Assembly (NCBI GenBank): GCA_025667525.1
Contig: CM046876.1
Coordinates: 17,409,320 to 17,473,319, forward strand
Origin: Glebionis coronaria
Taxonomy: Eukaryota > Streptophyta > Magnoliopsida > Asterales > Asteraceae
DNA: 64,000 bases
Direction of reading: 5' to 3'
The position numbers and the translations under genes are program-made. The notes under the pieces are model-generated. The model did no database searches. It worked only from the letters and a program-made list of their open reading frames with translations, and had not been told where the DNA came from. Below are positions 11,860 through 22,206 of this stretch, piece by piece. The stretch's first letter is position 1. The number at the start of each line of letters is the position of its first letter.

Positions 11860-12646
11860 TTTATTGTTCTTTCTTTTTTTGGGTAAAGGGTTACCCCGGT
11901 AAATATATTAATCACATGAAATTTTTTTAAGTACAATGGAATATGGCAAAATGCCATATGAACCTCAAGCATGGAATGCATGACGAGGGATACCATGCGA
12001 GAACCACACAACCTGACTCCATGTAACTTCCTGCTTCCTAGGTCGAATAACATTCCACACAACACCAACAAAAAAGCCCATCATATTACCATTAGAATCA
12101 CGCCATCTCATCACATCATTGTGAGATGAATGTAAATTCGGCGCAGGTAACAACGCTAAATTTGGAGCTTTTTGTAACCACCTTTGAGGAAAATTCCAAG
12201 CGTTCCCTACCACCAAATCAGCTACAGAATCTGATAGCGAACCCCCCCCCCCCCCCCCCCACCCCCAGCATGAATATCACGATGGGTCAGCCATTTTCTA
12301 ATCGGACTCAAATCACTCCAATAGTCATGCCAAAAAGAAGTAGTGAGACCATTCCTAATATGCTTCCATATGAATGGTTTAACAACATCACGAATTTGAA
12401 GGAGTTTCAACCATCCCCAACTAGCATCCGTCTTGATATGGATATCCTAAAACGATCTACCCTTCAATTTATACACATGTATCCAGCGAACCCAAAGCGA
12501 TTCCTTCTTGGAGACAATATTCCAAATATGGGTGGTCATTAATGCATTATTGAACCTATCAAGACTCCGCAAGCCGAGCCCACCTTCAACCTTAGGAAGG
12601 CAAATATCCTCCCATGCCTCTTTAGCCTTCCCACGTCTATAGTTAC
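11860..12646 (-). pseudogene. LINE (L1-type) 3' part: end of RT ORF, zf-RVT-like domain, 3' end
   Basis: The minus-strand frames give N-Y-R-R-G-K-A-K-E-A-W-E-D-I-C, then SLDRFNNALMTTHIW-like text, WHDYWSDLSPIRKWLTHRDI and VVWFSHGIPRHAFHA. This is the RT C-terminus and zinc-binding (zf-RVT) region of plant L1 elements. It continues 22202-24590: removing LARD-A copy 2 and one GTTAC restores W-C-N-G-N-Y-R-R. A 19-base C run (12242-12260) and stops break the frame. A 3' end with an A-rich tail on the minus strand is at about 11857-11880. Confidence 0.85.
12642..12646. other. Target site duplication GTTAC, left (LARD-A copy 2)
   Basis: GTTAC directly precedes the TG of the left LTR and recurs at 22202-22206 after the right LTR. 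The interrupted LINE reads through if one copy is removed. Confidence 0.95.
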
Positions 12647-14242
12647 TGTAGAAACTAGAAGGGGAGGGGGTTGAATAGTTTCTCTTCGATTAGTGACCAA
12701 ATTAAAATTACTTTCAATTTGGTTTGTATCAAAACTATCTTTTACTTGAGGCTAAGTTGCATAATGATTAGGTTCAATTGAAATGCACTAGCAAGGATAA
12801 TAAGCAAGTATAATGATAATGAAATAAGTAAAGAGCAAGGAAGGAGACAACCTAGTGGGAAGACACCAAGATTTATAGTGGTTCGACAACGAGGCTCTAT
12901 CCTCGTTTCTACTCCACTCCTCGAGTACACCTACTCGAGATTTCCACTATATCCACAAGCTCCCTTCTCGGCGGAGAAAACCTTACATCGTTGCTTACAT
13001 TATTTTCCGACACTAAGCTAAATGTCGAGACCTAATCTTTAGCTAGGACCAATCTACACGACAATGCCTACTTCACAATTTAACGACACAAGGCTAGATG
13101 TCGAGTTCTAATCTTAAGGTAGAACCAATCTTCACGACGTTGCCTACTTCACCATTTTACGACACAAGGCTAGATGTCGAGTTCTAATCGAAAGCTAGAA
13201 CCAATCTTCACGACTCTTCACTTTGAAGCTAAGTGAGAACTTCACACAACACAACTACTAATCACTTTAAAGTTTAGTGAGAACTCACAAGACACAACCA
13301 CATCACTTTATAGTTTAGTGAGAACTCCTAATCAAATCTATTACAACTCAACTAGACTTATCCAAGTACACACATGTAGCTTGGATTTACACAACACAAA
13401 TCTAAGCAAACACATATGCAATGGATGTACACAACAAATCCAAGTATCCACAAATAACTTGGATGAACACAACTAGTCCAAGTATTCATAAATACATTGG
13501 ATTGACCTAAAACAAAAAAGGTATCATGATGAATATGACTAGCTCATAGATTCATCTTTATCACTACACTAGTGAGTGAGTGATCTTCTCATTGGACATG
13601 GTAAAGGAGGGGATCAAGAGGATAATCATATGTAAACATCCTTAACAATTTAAGTGATCATTTACTAATGATTATGCTATAGAAAATAGAAAGAGGGCTG
13701 AGAAAAACGTCCAAGAGGCTTGCTGGAAAATGAGATTTGACCCACTATTTAAAGGAGACAAAGTTACAACGGATCTATAACGGCTACTGTGCGCGGTACC
13801 TTATCTCACCCCGCGGTACCATATCGCTAAGGTACCGCGTAGGTACTTAAGGTACCGCCACTAGACTCCGCTTCGTTTTTTGTCTTTTAGTGGGGTGGGT
13901 ATATCTGAGGTATTTGAACCCTTCAAAGGATATTCTAACAGCATTTGGAATATGCCATTTTCAAATTTTCATTTTCCATTTTAATAAAACATTTTCTAAA
14001 AAAGAAAGTTTATTAAAAAGTCTTTTGTCTTATTAACAAAAGTGAGTTTTAAGGATAATCATTTTGATGATCACTAAGTATGATTAAGAAAGGTTAGTGA
14101 TATGATTATTACCTTGATGATAGTGTTAGTTAAATAATTCATTTTGTGTTTTACACTAAATGTGTTGTATGGTTTGTTGTGATCAAAACCAAGAAAGATG
14201 AGTTAACACTAATAATGTTTTTAGGCATTACTTGCATTAACA
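12647..14242 (-). repeat. 3' LTR of LARD-A copy 2
   Basis: 1596 bp, TG...CA. The minus-strand start is TGTTAATGCAAGTAATGCC. A GGTACC/GGTACCGC four-part block lies at about 13791-13859. Confidence 0.95.
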
Positions 14243-14258
14243 ATCTCCCCCTTTTTGA
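14243..14258 (-). other. Polypurine tract of LARD-A copy 2
   Basis: The minus strand reads AAAAAGGGGGAGAT immediately before the LTR. Confidence 0.88.
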
Positions 14259-15006
14259 TTACGACAAACGATAAACTCATTTACGTAGAAACACAAACTA
14301 TGGACTTATTAACTAGTTTATCACTATCATTTCTCCCCCTTTGTCGTAGCAAAAAGGTTAGCATAAGTCTTTGAAGAGCATCGAACTTTGCTAGTAGCTC
14401 CCCCTTGGTGGTTGCTCCCCCTTGCTTGGGGCACCAAGTTTGTGAGCTAAGGTGACATGCTACACAAAGGTTAGTAGAAAGGAAAGAAACACCAATGTAT
14501 ATATGATCACTACCTACTAAGTAACTTGAGAGGGAGAAAGAGAAGAAATCTCAAATTAGAAGCAAGTATTTTGCTAAGTATGTCCAAAGAGGTAATTGAC
14601 AAAATCAAACTTCAATCCAATGAAGATGATAAGCTTGTCAATGGGTTAAAGCCTTAGAATTGATGGAATCACCCATAAGCAATTGTAAAAAATTAACCAA
14701 GATCAACTCAAAGTAGAACTAATTAGATAGCACACAAATAACACAAAGGTTACAAAAAAAATACAACAAAGAAGATAGTCATACACATAGTATGAGTATC
14801 TAAAAGCAATAAATATGGAAAATAAACCACTAAGCATAAGCTAGTCTAATAGTGATATTTTCCAAGATTGCTAAAAATAAAATAAAACTAAAAAGACGAC
14901 GATGCATCATTCGAAGTTTTGTCCACCGGAACGAAAACTTGAATAGGAGGTCGAGTGAGGAGGAATTCAAGAAAATTTAACTTCTCATACACATGAGAAG
15001 TTCAAT
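14259..15006 (-). other. LARD-A 3' untranslated interior
   Basis: Between ORF3 and the polypurine tract. It contains several short CTCCCCCTT/TTGG pyrimidine stretches on the plus strand. No open frame is worth reporting. Confidence 0.6.
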
Positions 15007-15432
15007 TTATTGAAATCGGCAACAATCACACGAGGATCCATGATGCAACACAAAATCGTTTGATGGGGGTATGGCATCAAACTTAGGGTTTGGTGGTGGT
15101 GGGGTAAAGGGTTTGGGAGTGTTTTCACAATGCCTTGTGAGGTTTGGGAAGGTGGAAAGGTCATTGAGTTGGGGGGTATTGAAGGATTGTGGTGGTGGTG
15201 GAACATGTTCTTTTGCTCCGGTGATGGGGTTTATGGTGTAAGTCTCATTCCAATACTTGATTGGAGAGAAGGTAGGGTTTTTGGGTGGTTTGGACGAAGA
15301 TGGTTCATTCTTCTTAACCCAAACGGGTCGAACCGAGATTTTCAGTTTCTTTGAAAGCTTGGATGAGGAAGCTTTGGGTGAGTGGGGTTGTGACAAAGAA
15401 ATGTCAAGGTTAGGAATGTAGGAGTTAGGCAT
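15007..15432 (-). CDS. LARD-A ORF3: small proline-rich protein ending in H-G-S-S-C-D-C-C
   Basis: The start at 15432 (M-P-N-S-Y-I-P-N-L-D-I-S-L) is chosen because the old copy 3 has an ATG at the same point, with N-L-D-I-S-L-S-Q-P in both. The product is 141 residues. A basic, Ser/Lys-rich first third (KASSSKLSKKLKI) leads to a conserved middle, F-S-P-I-K-Y-W-N-E-T, then proline-rich sequence and a C-terminus P-P-S-N-D-F-V-L-H-H-G-S-S-C-D-C-C-R-F-Q. There is no signal peptide or membrane segment. The same elements are preserved at 63068-63548, so this was a real coding region. I do not recognise a family. The H-x(4)-C-x-C-C end could bind a metal, but that is inference. Confidence 0.6.
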   Translation of the reverse strand: MPNSYIPNLDISLSQPHSPKASSSKLSKKLKISVRPVWVKKNEPSSSKPPKNPTFSPIKYWNETYTINPITGAKEHVPPPPQSFNTPQLNDLSTFPNLTRHCENTPKPFTPPPPNPKFDAIPPSNDFVLHHGSSCDCCRFQ

Positions 15433-15670
15433 TGTGAGAGTGTGAGAATGATATCTCAAGGTTATGTGAGAATGAATTCTCAAGGTTGGGAAGGTGTGAG
15501 AATGAAATCTCAAGGTTGGGGTATAAGTAAAATGTAATCAAGGTAAGAATTTGAACACAAAATGTGTAGTGTCAAGGAATGTTTAGTCAGTTTGAGAAAA
15601 CAAGGAATCTTGACTGGGAATAGGGTTTTACCAGTTTTGAACAAAAAATCGTCAAATTCCATTTTCTGGC

Positions 15671-15736
15671 CGCGGTACCTTATAGGGGCCGGCGGTTCCA
15701 TATCACTAAGGAACCGCGGGTCTTTAAGGAACCGCG
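15671..15736. repeat. GGTTCC/GGAACCGC inverted motif block
   Basis: Two forward half-sites (GCGGTACCTTAT, GCGGTTCCATAT) are followed by two reverse ones (AAGGAACCGC twice), with TCTGG and CCAGA at the outer edges. It could fold into a cruciform or hairpin. Confidence 0.8.
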
Positions 15737-16176
15737 TCCAGAGGACTTTGAACCATGTTTTTCCTGGGTTTTGGGAAAAACTAAGACTTTTTCAAAAAGT
15801 TGCAAATCTTGGAATTTTACCTCTATTAGAACCAAAATATGCTAGGGTTGCATAAAGCAACACATTCACAAAGAATGTCTTGACAAAGGGTGAAAAATAA
15901 TTTAGATATCATTTTGAACCAATTTTAGTCAAGTTTAGGGGTTGTGATAGATTTAGGTTCAATTTTAATTTCAAATTAAAGTTGATTAGTGTGCACAAAA
16001 GGATAGAATCACACAAAGCTAAATCCATAAGTCAACAACATGAAACATTCATTAGTGAAACAAGTACAAAGACAAATAAAGACTAACTAATACATAGCTA
16101 GCTTATCATAAAATCTAGATAAATAGTTTTCTTTGGCTTGTTGTTGAAAACTCTTATTATGAAATAACTCCATCAT

Positions 16177-16875
16177 TCATCTCCTAGGAGGAGGCATGGA
16201 GAACAAGGCAAGCAAGAAGTCTTGCAAACCCCTATGTAGTCCATACATATCCACCCTTAGGTTATGGATGAGGAAGTGGTTGTAGAGACAACATGGACAT
16301 CTAGGACCATGAGTTTGTTGAAACCCAAAGTAAGGATCACCCAAGAGGAGGGAAAGAGGGACACCCAAAATTGGGATGTTTGAGTTGGGTGGAGGTGGAG
16401 GAGGCAAGTTCTCCAAGGGTGATGTGGGTGAAAGTGGAGGCATGTTCCCCAAAGGGGAAATGGGTGAGTGTGGAGGTAAATCCTACAAGGTTGGTGAAAT
16501 TGGTGAGTTGTGAGGGGTAAATGGTGAAGTCACCAAAGAGTCATCAAATTCATTCCCAAAAGGAATGCTTTGGATTGGTTAAGGTTGTGTGGTCACTTCC
16601 AAGGGTGCACTTGGAGTGAAGGGTGAAGAAAGCTCATTCATTCTAGAATTGAATGAAGAGGAGGTAGAACCAATAGAGTGGTTAGTACCATGGGTGGAAG
16701 AAGTCTTGCATGGTGCAAGAGGTGGGGAAGGTGATGAAGAAATGAGGATAGGAGCATTCTCATTCTTAGGTGTGTGGAAAGGTGAAGAGTTAGGCTTAGC
16801 TACCTTAACCCTTATTTTGAGTGTTTTTCTTGGGGTGGAGGTCTTGGAAGTGTTTGAGGTTTTGGTACACACCAT
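16177..16875 (-). pseudogene. LARD-A ORF2: Ser/Pro-rich protein ending H-G-P-R-C-P-C-C, two in-frame stops
   Basis: The start at 16875 (M-V-C-T-K-T-S-N) aligns with M-V-S-T-R-S-S-N at 60165 in copy 3. One frame runs to P-P-P-R-R-stop at 16177 in both copies, about 232 codons, but here TAA (near 16578) and TAG (near 16485) interrupt it. Landmarks shared by the copies are ILISSSPSPPLAPCKTSSTH, P-I-Q/L-Q-S-I-P-F-x-N-E-F, and R/L-G-D-P-Y-F followed by H-G-x-x-C-x-C-C-L-Y-N. The C-terminal Cys motif resembles that of ORF3, suggesting an ancient duplication. The function is unknown. The stops mean the present copy could at most give truncated products. Confidence 0.6.
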
Positions 16876-17117
16876 GGTTGATTAGGGTGGTTTAAGGTTT
16901 AGGGAAGTATGTTTGATGTGTGAAGAACATGGCAAACAAGGTGGGTTTAAATGGGTGAGGGGATGATCCAAACTAGTAATGGGTTAAAATCATTTTAGGT
17001 GAATAATGAATTTAGATACCCTAGTTTAGGAAAAGTGCAGTTTATTACTGAAAATCATGCAAGGTTTACACAAAATTAAGAAAACAATGTAAAGCAAAGA
17101 TGCTGTCGTGCACAGTG

Positions 17118-17190
17118 ACCGGCGGTTCCTTATCTAGGACCGGCGGTACCTTATCGATAAGGAACCGCAGGTCGATATTGAACCGCGGCC
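17118..17190. repeat. GGTTCC/GGAACCGC inverted motif block
   Basis: GCGGTTCCTTAT, GCGGTACCTTATCGATAAGG, then GGAACCGC and GAACCGCGG, ending CCAGA. The central part is a near-perfect palindrome around TATCGATA. Confidence 0.82.
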
Positions 17191-17475
17191 AGAAGGTTTT
17201 CAAAAATTTCCCATCCCAGTTTTTGATAAACCCAGATTTTTCCCAAAGGTTTCACAAGCCAAAGTTAACTACATATCATAATCTAATAAGCTAGCTATCA
17301 AAAGGCATGCACAAAGCTATGTAAAACACAAACATGAAGGCATAATTAACATTAAGGATCAAGATAAATGATAATTCTAACATGCAATCACAAGTTAATA
17401 CATATCCAAGATAAAATAAAATTGTTCAACAATACATGTTTACCAACATGTATTCTTTGAAAAGCTTCAAAGCTT

Positions 17476-18696
17476 TCACCTTCTCTTCTTCCCCAATCCC
17501 TTGATCATATTCCCTAAGAACTTGAAACCTTTTCTTGATTCAACCCGGTGTTCATGGAATTCCCCTCGAGTTCTAAGGTTTTCATGGTAAAGATGCTCCA
17601 TATTGACATCTTCCGGTACTTCACTAGAATGATGAGGAGGAGGAGCTAAGTCTTCAAATTCATCCTCGAATGGGTTTGAGGATGGATGGGAATTACTCGA
17701 AGAGTGGAAATGAGAACTAGTACCTATGTCATCACCATCACTTGTTGGCATGTCCATTTCCTCATCATCCATCTCTTGATGAACAGATTTTCTCGATCCT
17801 CGATCACTTCTTGTCTTTCTTGCATATGCCTCTTGAATAGGCAACATAACCCGATGAACCGGGTAGAAGCGAGAAAGATCAAGGTGGGGAAAATCATGAG
17901 CAACCCTTTTGAAAAGGCGAGTTAGAAGCATAGCATAGGGAAGGTTTGTCTTGGGCTTCGAAAGGGCATAATTGATTCGTCGAGCGATATAGAATGCCAA
18001 GTTGTACTTGGTGGATGTAAAGATGCAACTCAACATATGCACCATACACGCCGGGATATGATCTCGGTTTCCACCAAGAGAAAAGACATTCTCCCTAAGG
18101 ATATTGGCCCATTGAACCATAAAATCCTTAAGGTCGCTAGAGAGCACTTCATATCGATTCACATTTCGTACATTTGAATGAAGGCTTCTCACAACGTTAC
18201 CATCACGCTCTTTCGAGATGATTTCAAGAATGAACTCTAGATCAATTTCGGTGTGGTCATTTGGAGGTTTATTGAAGGATACCGAGAGAGCATCAAGTCT
18301 CCATTTATCCATAAAACGACAAGTGCCTTCATATGGCACACCGAGAATTTGACCAAAGTCTTCAAGAGAGTATTGAATTAATTGATCATTCAATACGAAA
18401 CGAATGAAGATTTCTCCATTGTATTCAATCATGGAGTAGGTGCTAAAGAATTTAAGAAGGAATAAGGGGTAAATATCTTCTTCTATGTTGAGCAAGCAAT
18501 CAAACCCCGAAAGCTCAAACATAGATAGGATATAGACATAACCCGTTATTTCCTTGTCAACGACTCTACCCTCATGGAAACAACGAGTGGAAAGGGATGG
18601 AAAAGCATTTTGAAGTTGGGGGGAAGCATAGGTTTGGGAGATGTCGGGCATATAGTCTCTAGTGAATTGATGATCTTTTTGATATTGAGAAGGCAT
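17476..18696 (-). CDS. LARD-A ORF1: plant retrotransposon ORF1-like protein (406 aa)
   Basis: An open frame without breaks. The ATG at 18696 (M-P-S-Q-Y-Q-K-D-H) is preferred over one 14 codons upstream because copy 3 starts at the equivalent M-P-L-E-T-H-K-D-H. Residues about 35-300 form a globular region with FGQILGVPYEGTCRFMDKW, E-N-V-F-S-L-G-G-N-R-D-H-I-P-A-C, Y-N-L-A-F-Y-I-A-R-R-I-N-Y and LPYAMLLTRLF. These are hallmarks of proteins annotated as ATHILA ORF1-type or 'putative plant transposon protein'. Residues 300-370 are acidic and Ser-rich, and the C-terminus is basic (GLGKKRR). There are no pol motifs. The family function is not established. Position as the first ORF suggests a structural or RNA-binding role, which is inference. 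A conserved AG/GTA(C/T)T sits just upstream of the ATG. Confidence 0.8.
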   Translation of the reverse strand: MPSQYQKDHQFTRDYMPDISQTYASPQLQNAFPSLSTRCFHEGRVVDKEITGYVYILSMFELSGFDCLLNIEEDIYPLFLLKFFSTYSMIEYNGEIFIRFVLNDQLIQYSLEDFGQILGVPYEGTCRFMDKWRLDALSVSFNKPPNDHTEIDLEFILEIISKERDGNVVRSLHSNVRNVNRYEVLSSDLKDFMVQWANILRENVFSLGGNRDHIPACMVHMLSCIFTSTKYNLAFYIARRINYALSKPKTNLPYAMLLTRLFKRVAHDFPHLDLSRFYPVHRVMLPIQEAYARKTRSDRGSRKSVHQEMDDEEMDMPTSDGDDIGTSSHFHSSSNSHPSSNPFEDEFEDLAPPPHHSSEVPEDVNMEHLYHENLRTRGEFHEHRVESRKGFKFLGNMIKGLGKKRR

Positions 18697-20594
18697 GATT
18701 AAGTACCTAAATACAAACACAAGACAATATTTTTCCAATCACTCATATGAAAAATAAAAAGGAAAAAGAAAAATGAAAATGTGTTATATCAATTTCTTGA
18801 CAAACATGGGATTGAATCCATATCATTTTCATGTTCACAATGTGTCTATTCCATCATTAACCAAGAACACATGATCTATGTTAGATCAACAATGGATTAG
18901 AACATTGGTTTTTCAAAACAAGGTTTTTTAGGTAAGCATTAACAATGTCATTACCTACTTGTTCATGGGTTCATCTCAAATCCATCATTCAACCAAAATC
19001 ATTTAGCCTAAATTCGGATTTGTTCTACAAGTGGGTTTTAGTGAAATCTTGATGAATATCAACCTAAGGAATCATAGTAAGATTACCATGTCAACGCACA
19101 TTCCTATTAAGGTTTTAATTCAATTTCAATTTTAAAAATCCCCAATTATGAAAGGATGAACCCTAGAACAAAATAGATGAAATTGAAAGAAAATACTTAC
19201 AATTAATTGATGTTAGATGAAGAATGAGTGAAACCCACAACTTGGAATCAATTAATTTGAGTGATTGAAGGTTTTGGAAGCTTCAACAATGGTGGAAAAG
19301 GTAAAACCCGTCGGCTTTGTGTTTTTGGGGGAGAGAGAGTTTGGTTTGAAAAAGAATAAAAAACTCAAACTGGCGCTCTGACAAAAGCTACTGCCCGTGG
19401 TACCTTATCGATAAGGAACCGCGGGTTTGAGCCGCGGAGATAAGGAACCGCCTACAGAGGCAGATTTCTATCTCTAAAAAACGCCAAATTTTGAAAATCC
19501 AGTTTTTCTAAAATACTTAAAATTAAACATGAGCCTTTTAGAATATCATTGGATCATCATAACACTAAGCAATATGCCTTAATGAAGGATTACGAGTTAA
19601 ATCAAGATCGAAAAGAACCAAAACGGACAAACGACTACTCGTAGCAAAACGACTAAGTGGAGAGAAGTCAAGAGAAGTGAATCAAGATTAGGATCAATGC
19701 TCAAGGGATTAATGACAATCTTCAAGTAGTTGAAACGAAGAGCTTGTGTCATATATAGTGGTTTAAGACGTGTGTTTCCGGCGAAACGATAGACGGCTTT
19801 GGTAATGAATAAGCACAAAGCAATTATTCAAGTCTAAACTAAGATCACTTTCAATAATAGTCTTAGTCTAAACCAAAATATGAGCAAAGTATTAATTCAC
19901 TTTCTCTCCCACAAAGGGCCTACTAACCGTATGGGTGCAAACCATGGAAATCATGCTTGATACTTTAAGCTTCTACTAACTCACTCTACATCACCATAGT
20001 GAGTCAAGTATCCAAGCAATGAAGGTTTGAGAGGATAAAAGAAAAGAAACACAAACCACAAATAAATGTCAAGGCAAGGATGCCGAGAACAAGCACATAG
20101 TCAAGTAATGATCAAAAGAATGATCAAAGGGCGTGTGGAAGAACGAAAGCGTACCTTGGCCACAAAGAGCAATCCATGAAGGAATAAGTGCTATGCCCAA
20201 TCAATGACTATGATGAGTACTAAGTCTTCAAGGGCTAGTATCATTCCCAATCATCTTGGTATCATCATTCAAAGATGTTAAAGATCAATGAAGATGATTC
20301 TTCTAAAAGTGCAAGTAACTTAATCCATAACCAATAAATTGATTGATCTTCATGAGTACCTACACAAAGCAAGATGCAAACTAGTAGATACATTTCAAAA
20401 GTATATCTAAAATGCATAAAGGCTACTAATCTTAAGTGGGATGCAAAATTATCAATTAAAAGACCTATTTTCAAAGAAAACATAGTTTTGACCAAAGAGA
20501 AACTTTAGTACAACTAGACCTTCTAATTTAAGGAGACAATGGATCGATTCAAGTTTCAAAGTACAATATACTTCAAAGATCTTGAGTGACCATC
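18697..20594 (-). other. LARD-A 5' leader (long untranslated interior)
   Basis: About 1.9 kb between primer site and ORF1 with no credible ORF. A GGTTCC/GGAACCGC block lies at 19393-19452 (GTGGTACCTTATCGATAAGG followed by further half-sites). Part of the leader (about 19597-19760, minus) is recognisably conserved at 54380-54600 in copy 3, including ACCACTATA-ATGACACAAGC. Confidence 0.7.
19393..19452. repeat. GGTTCC/GGAACCGC inverted motif block (LARD-A leader)
   Basis: Half-sites GGTACCTTATC and ATAAGGAACCGC meet in a palindrome, followed by GCCGCGG and ATAAGGAACCGCC. CTACAGAGG lies at the right edge. Confidence 0.8.
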
Positions 20595-20606
20595 GCTCTG
20601 ATACCA
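20595..20606 (-). other. Primer binding site, initiator Met tRNA type (LARD-A copy 2)
   Basis: The minus strand reads TGGTATCAGAGC, two bases from the 5' LTR. Confidence 0.93.
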
Positions 20607-20608
20607 AT

Positions 20609-22201
20609 TGTAGAAACTAGAAGGGGGGGTTGAATAGTTTCTCTTCGATTGGTGACCAAATTAAAATTACTTTCAATTTGGTTTGTATCAAAACTATCTT
20701 TTACTTGAGGCTAAGTTGCATAATGATTAGGTTCAATTGAAATGCACTAGCAAGGATAATAAGCAAGTATAATGATAATGAAATAAGTAAAGAGCAAGAA
20801 AGGAGACAACCTAGTGGGAAGACACCAAGATTTATAGTGGCTCGACAACGAGGCTCTATCCTCGTTTCTACTCCACTCCTCGAGTACACCTACTCGAGAT
20901 TTCCACTATATCCACAAGCTCCCTTCTCGGCGGAGAAAACCTTACATCGTTGCTTACATTATTTTCCGACACTAAGCTAAATGTCGAGACCTAATCTTTA
21001 GCTAGGACCAATCTACACGACGTTTCCTACTTCACAATTTAACGACACAAGTCTAGATGTCGAGTTCTAATCTTAGGGTAGAACCAATCTTCACGACATT
21101 GCCTACTTCACCATTTTACGACACAAGGCTAGATGTCGAGTTCTAATCGAAAGCTAGAACCAATCTTCACGACTCTTCACTTTGAAGCTAAGTGAGAACT
21201 TCACACAACACAACTACTAATCACTTTAAAGTTTAGTGAGAACTCACAAGACACAACCACATCACTTTATAGTTTAGTGAGAACTCCTAATCAAATCTAT
21301 TACAACTCAACTAGACTTATCCAAGTACACACATCTAGCTTAGATTTACACAACACAAATCCAAGCAAACACATATGCAATGGATGTACACAACAAATCC
21401 AAGTATCCACAAATAACTTGGATGAACACAACTAGTCCAAGTATTCATAAATACATTAGATTGACCTAAAACAAAAAAGGTATCATGATGAATATGACTA
21501 GCTCATAGATTCATCTTTATCACTAGACTAGTGAGTGAGTGATCTTCTCATTGGACATGGTAAAGGAGGGGATCAAGAGGATAATCATATGTAAACATCC
21601 TTAACAATTTAAGTGATCATTTACTAATGATTATGCTATAGAAAATAGAAAGAGGGCTGAGAAAAACGTCCAAGAGGCTTGCTGGAAAATGAGATTTGAC
21701 CCACTATTTAAAGGAGACAAAGTTACAACGGATCTATAACGGCTACTGTGCGCGGTACCTTATCTCACCCCGCGGTACCATATCGCTAAGGTGCCGCGTA
21801 GGTACTTAAGGTACCGCCACTAGACTCCGCTCCGTTTTTTGTCTTTTAGTGGGGTGGGAATATCTGAGGTATTTGAACCCTTCAAAGGATATTCTAACAG
21901 CATTTGGAATATGCCATTTTCAAATTTTCATTTTCCATTTTAATAAAACATTTTCTAAAAAAGAAAGTTTATTAAAAAGTCTTTTGTCTTATTAACAAAA
22001 GTGAGTTTTAAGGATAATCATTTTGATGATCACTAAGTATGATTAAGAAAGGTTAGTGATATGATTATTACCTTGATGATAGTGTTAGTTAAATAATTCA
22101 TTTTGTGTTTTACACTAAATGTGTTGTATGGTTTGTTGTGATCAAAACTAAGAAAGATTAGTTAACACTAATAATGTTTTTAGGCTTTACTTGCATTAAC
22201 A
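20609..22201 (-). repeat. 5' LTR of LARD-A copy 2
   Basis: 1593 bp, TG...CA, partner of 12647-14242. The GGTACC block is at about 21751-21819. The equivalent of the old copy's CCTATAAATAG TATA box reads TTTAAATAG here on the minus strand (near 21705), so the promoter TATA is weak or displaced. Confidence 0.95.
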
Positions 22202-22206
22202 GTTAC
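22202..22206. other. Target site duplication GTTAC, right (LARD-A copy 2)
   Basis: Identical to 12642-12646. Confidence 0.95.

Larger units (their letters stand above)
12647..22201 (-). mobile_element. LARD-A copy 2: complete pol-less LTR retrotransposon (9555 bp)
   Basis: A complete element with two 1.6-kb TG...CA LTRs, a GTTAC duplication, an initiator-Met primer site next to the right LTR and a polypurine tract next to the left LTR, so it reads on the minus strand. The 6.4-kb interior carries three ORFs in the order ORF1, ORF2, ORF3. It has no recognisable gag knuckle, protease, integrase, RT or RNase H. It therefore fits the LARD class (large retrotransposon derivative) and must be mobilised in trans. 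By eye the LTRs differ at about 20 of 1595 positions, so insertion is recent. The Met primer site does not separate Ty1 from Ty3 ancestry. Confidence 0.92.

Noticed and set aside
12126..12542. 138-residue plus-strand frame with a proline run
   Set aside because: It is antisense to LINE coding sequence, and the proline run is the 19-base C tract.
563..20889. A 62-residue open frame repeated at 563-751, 12742-12930 and 20701-20889
   Set aside because: It is the same LTR sequence three times. It has no homology signal, lies in LTR sequence and is not kept in the old copy.
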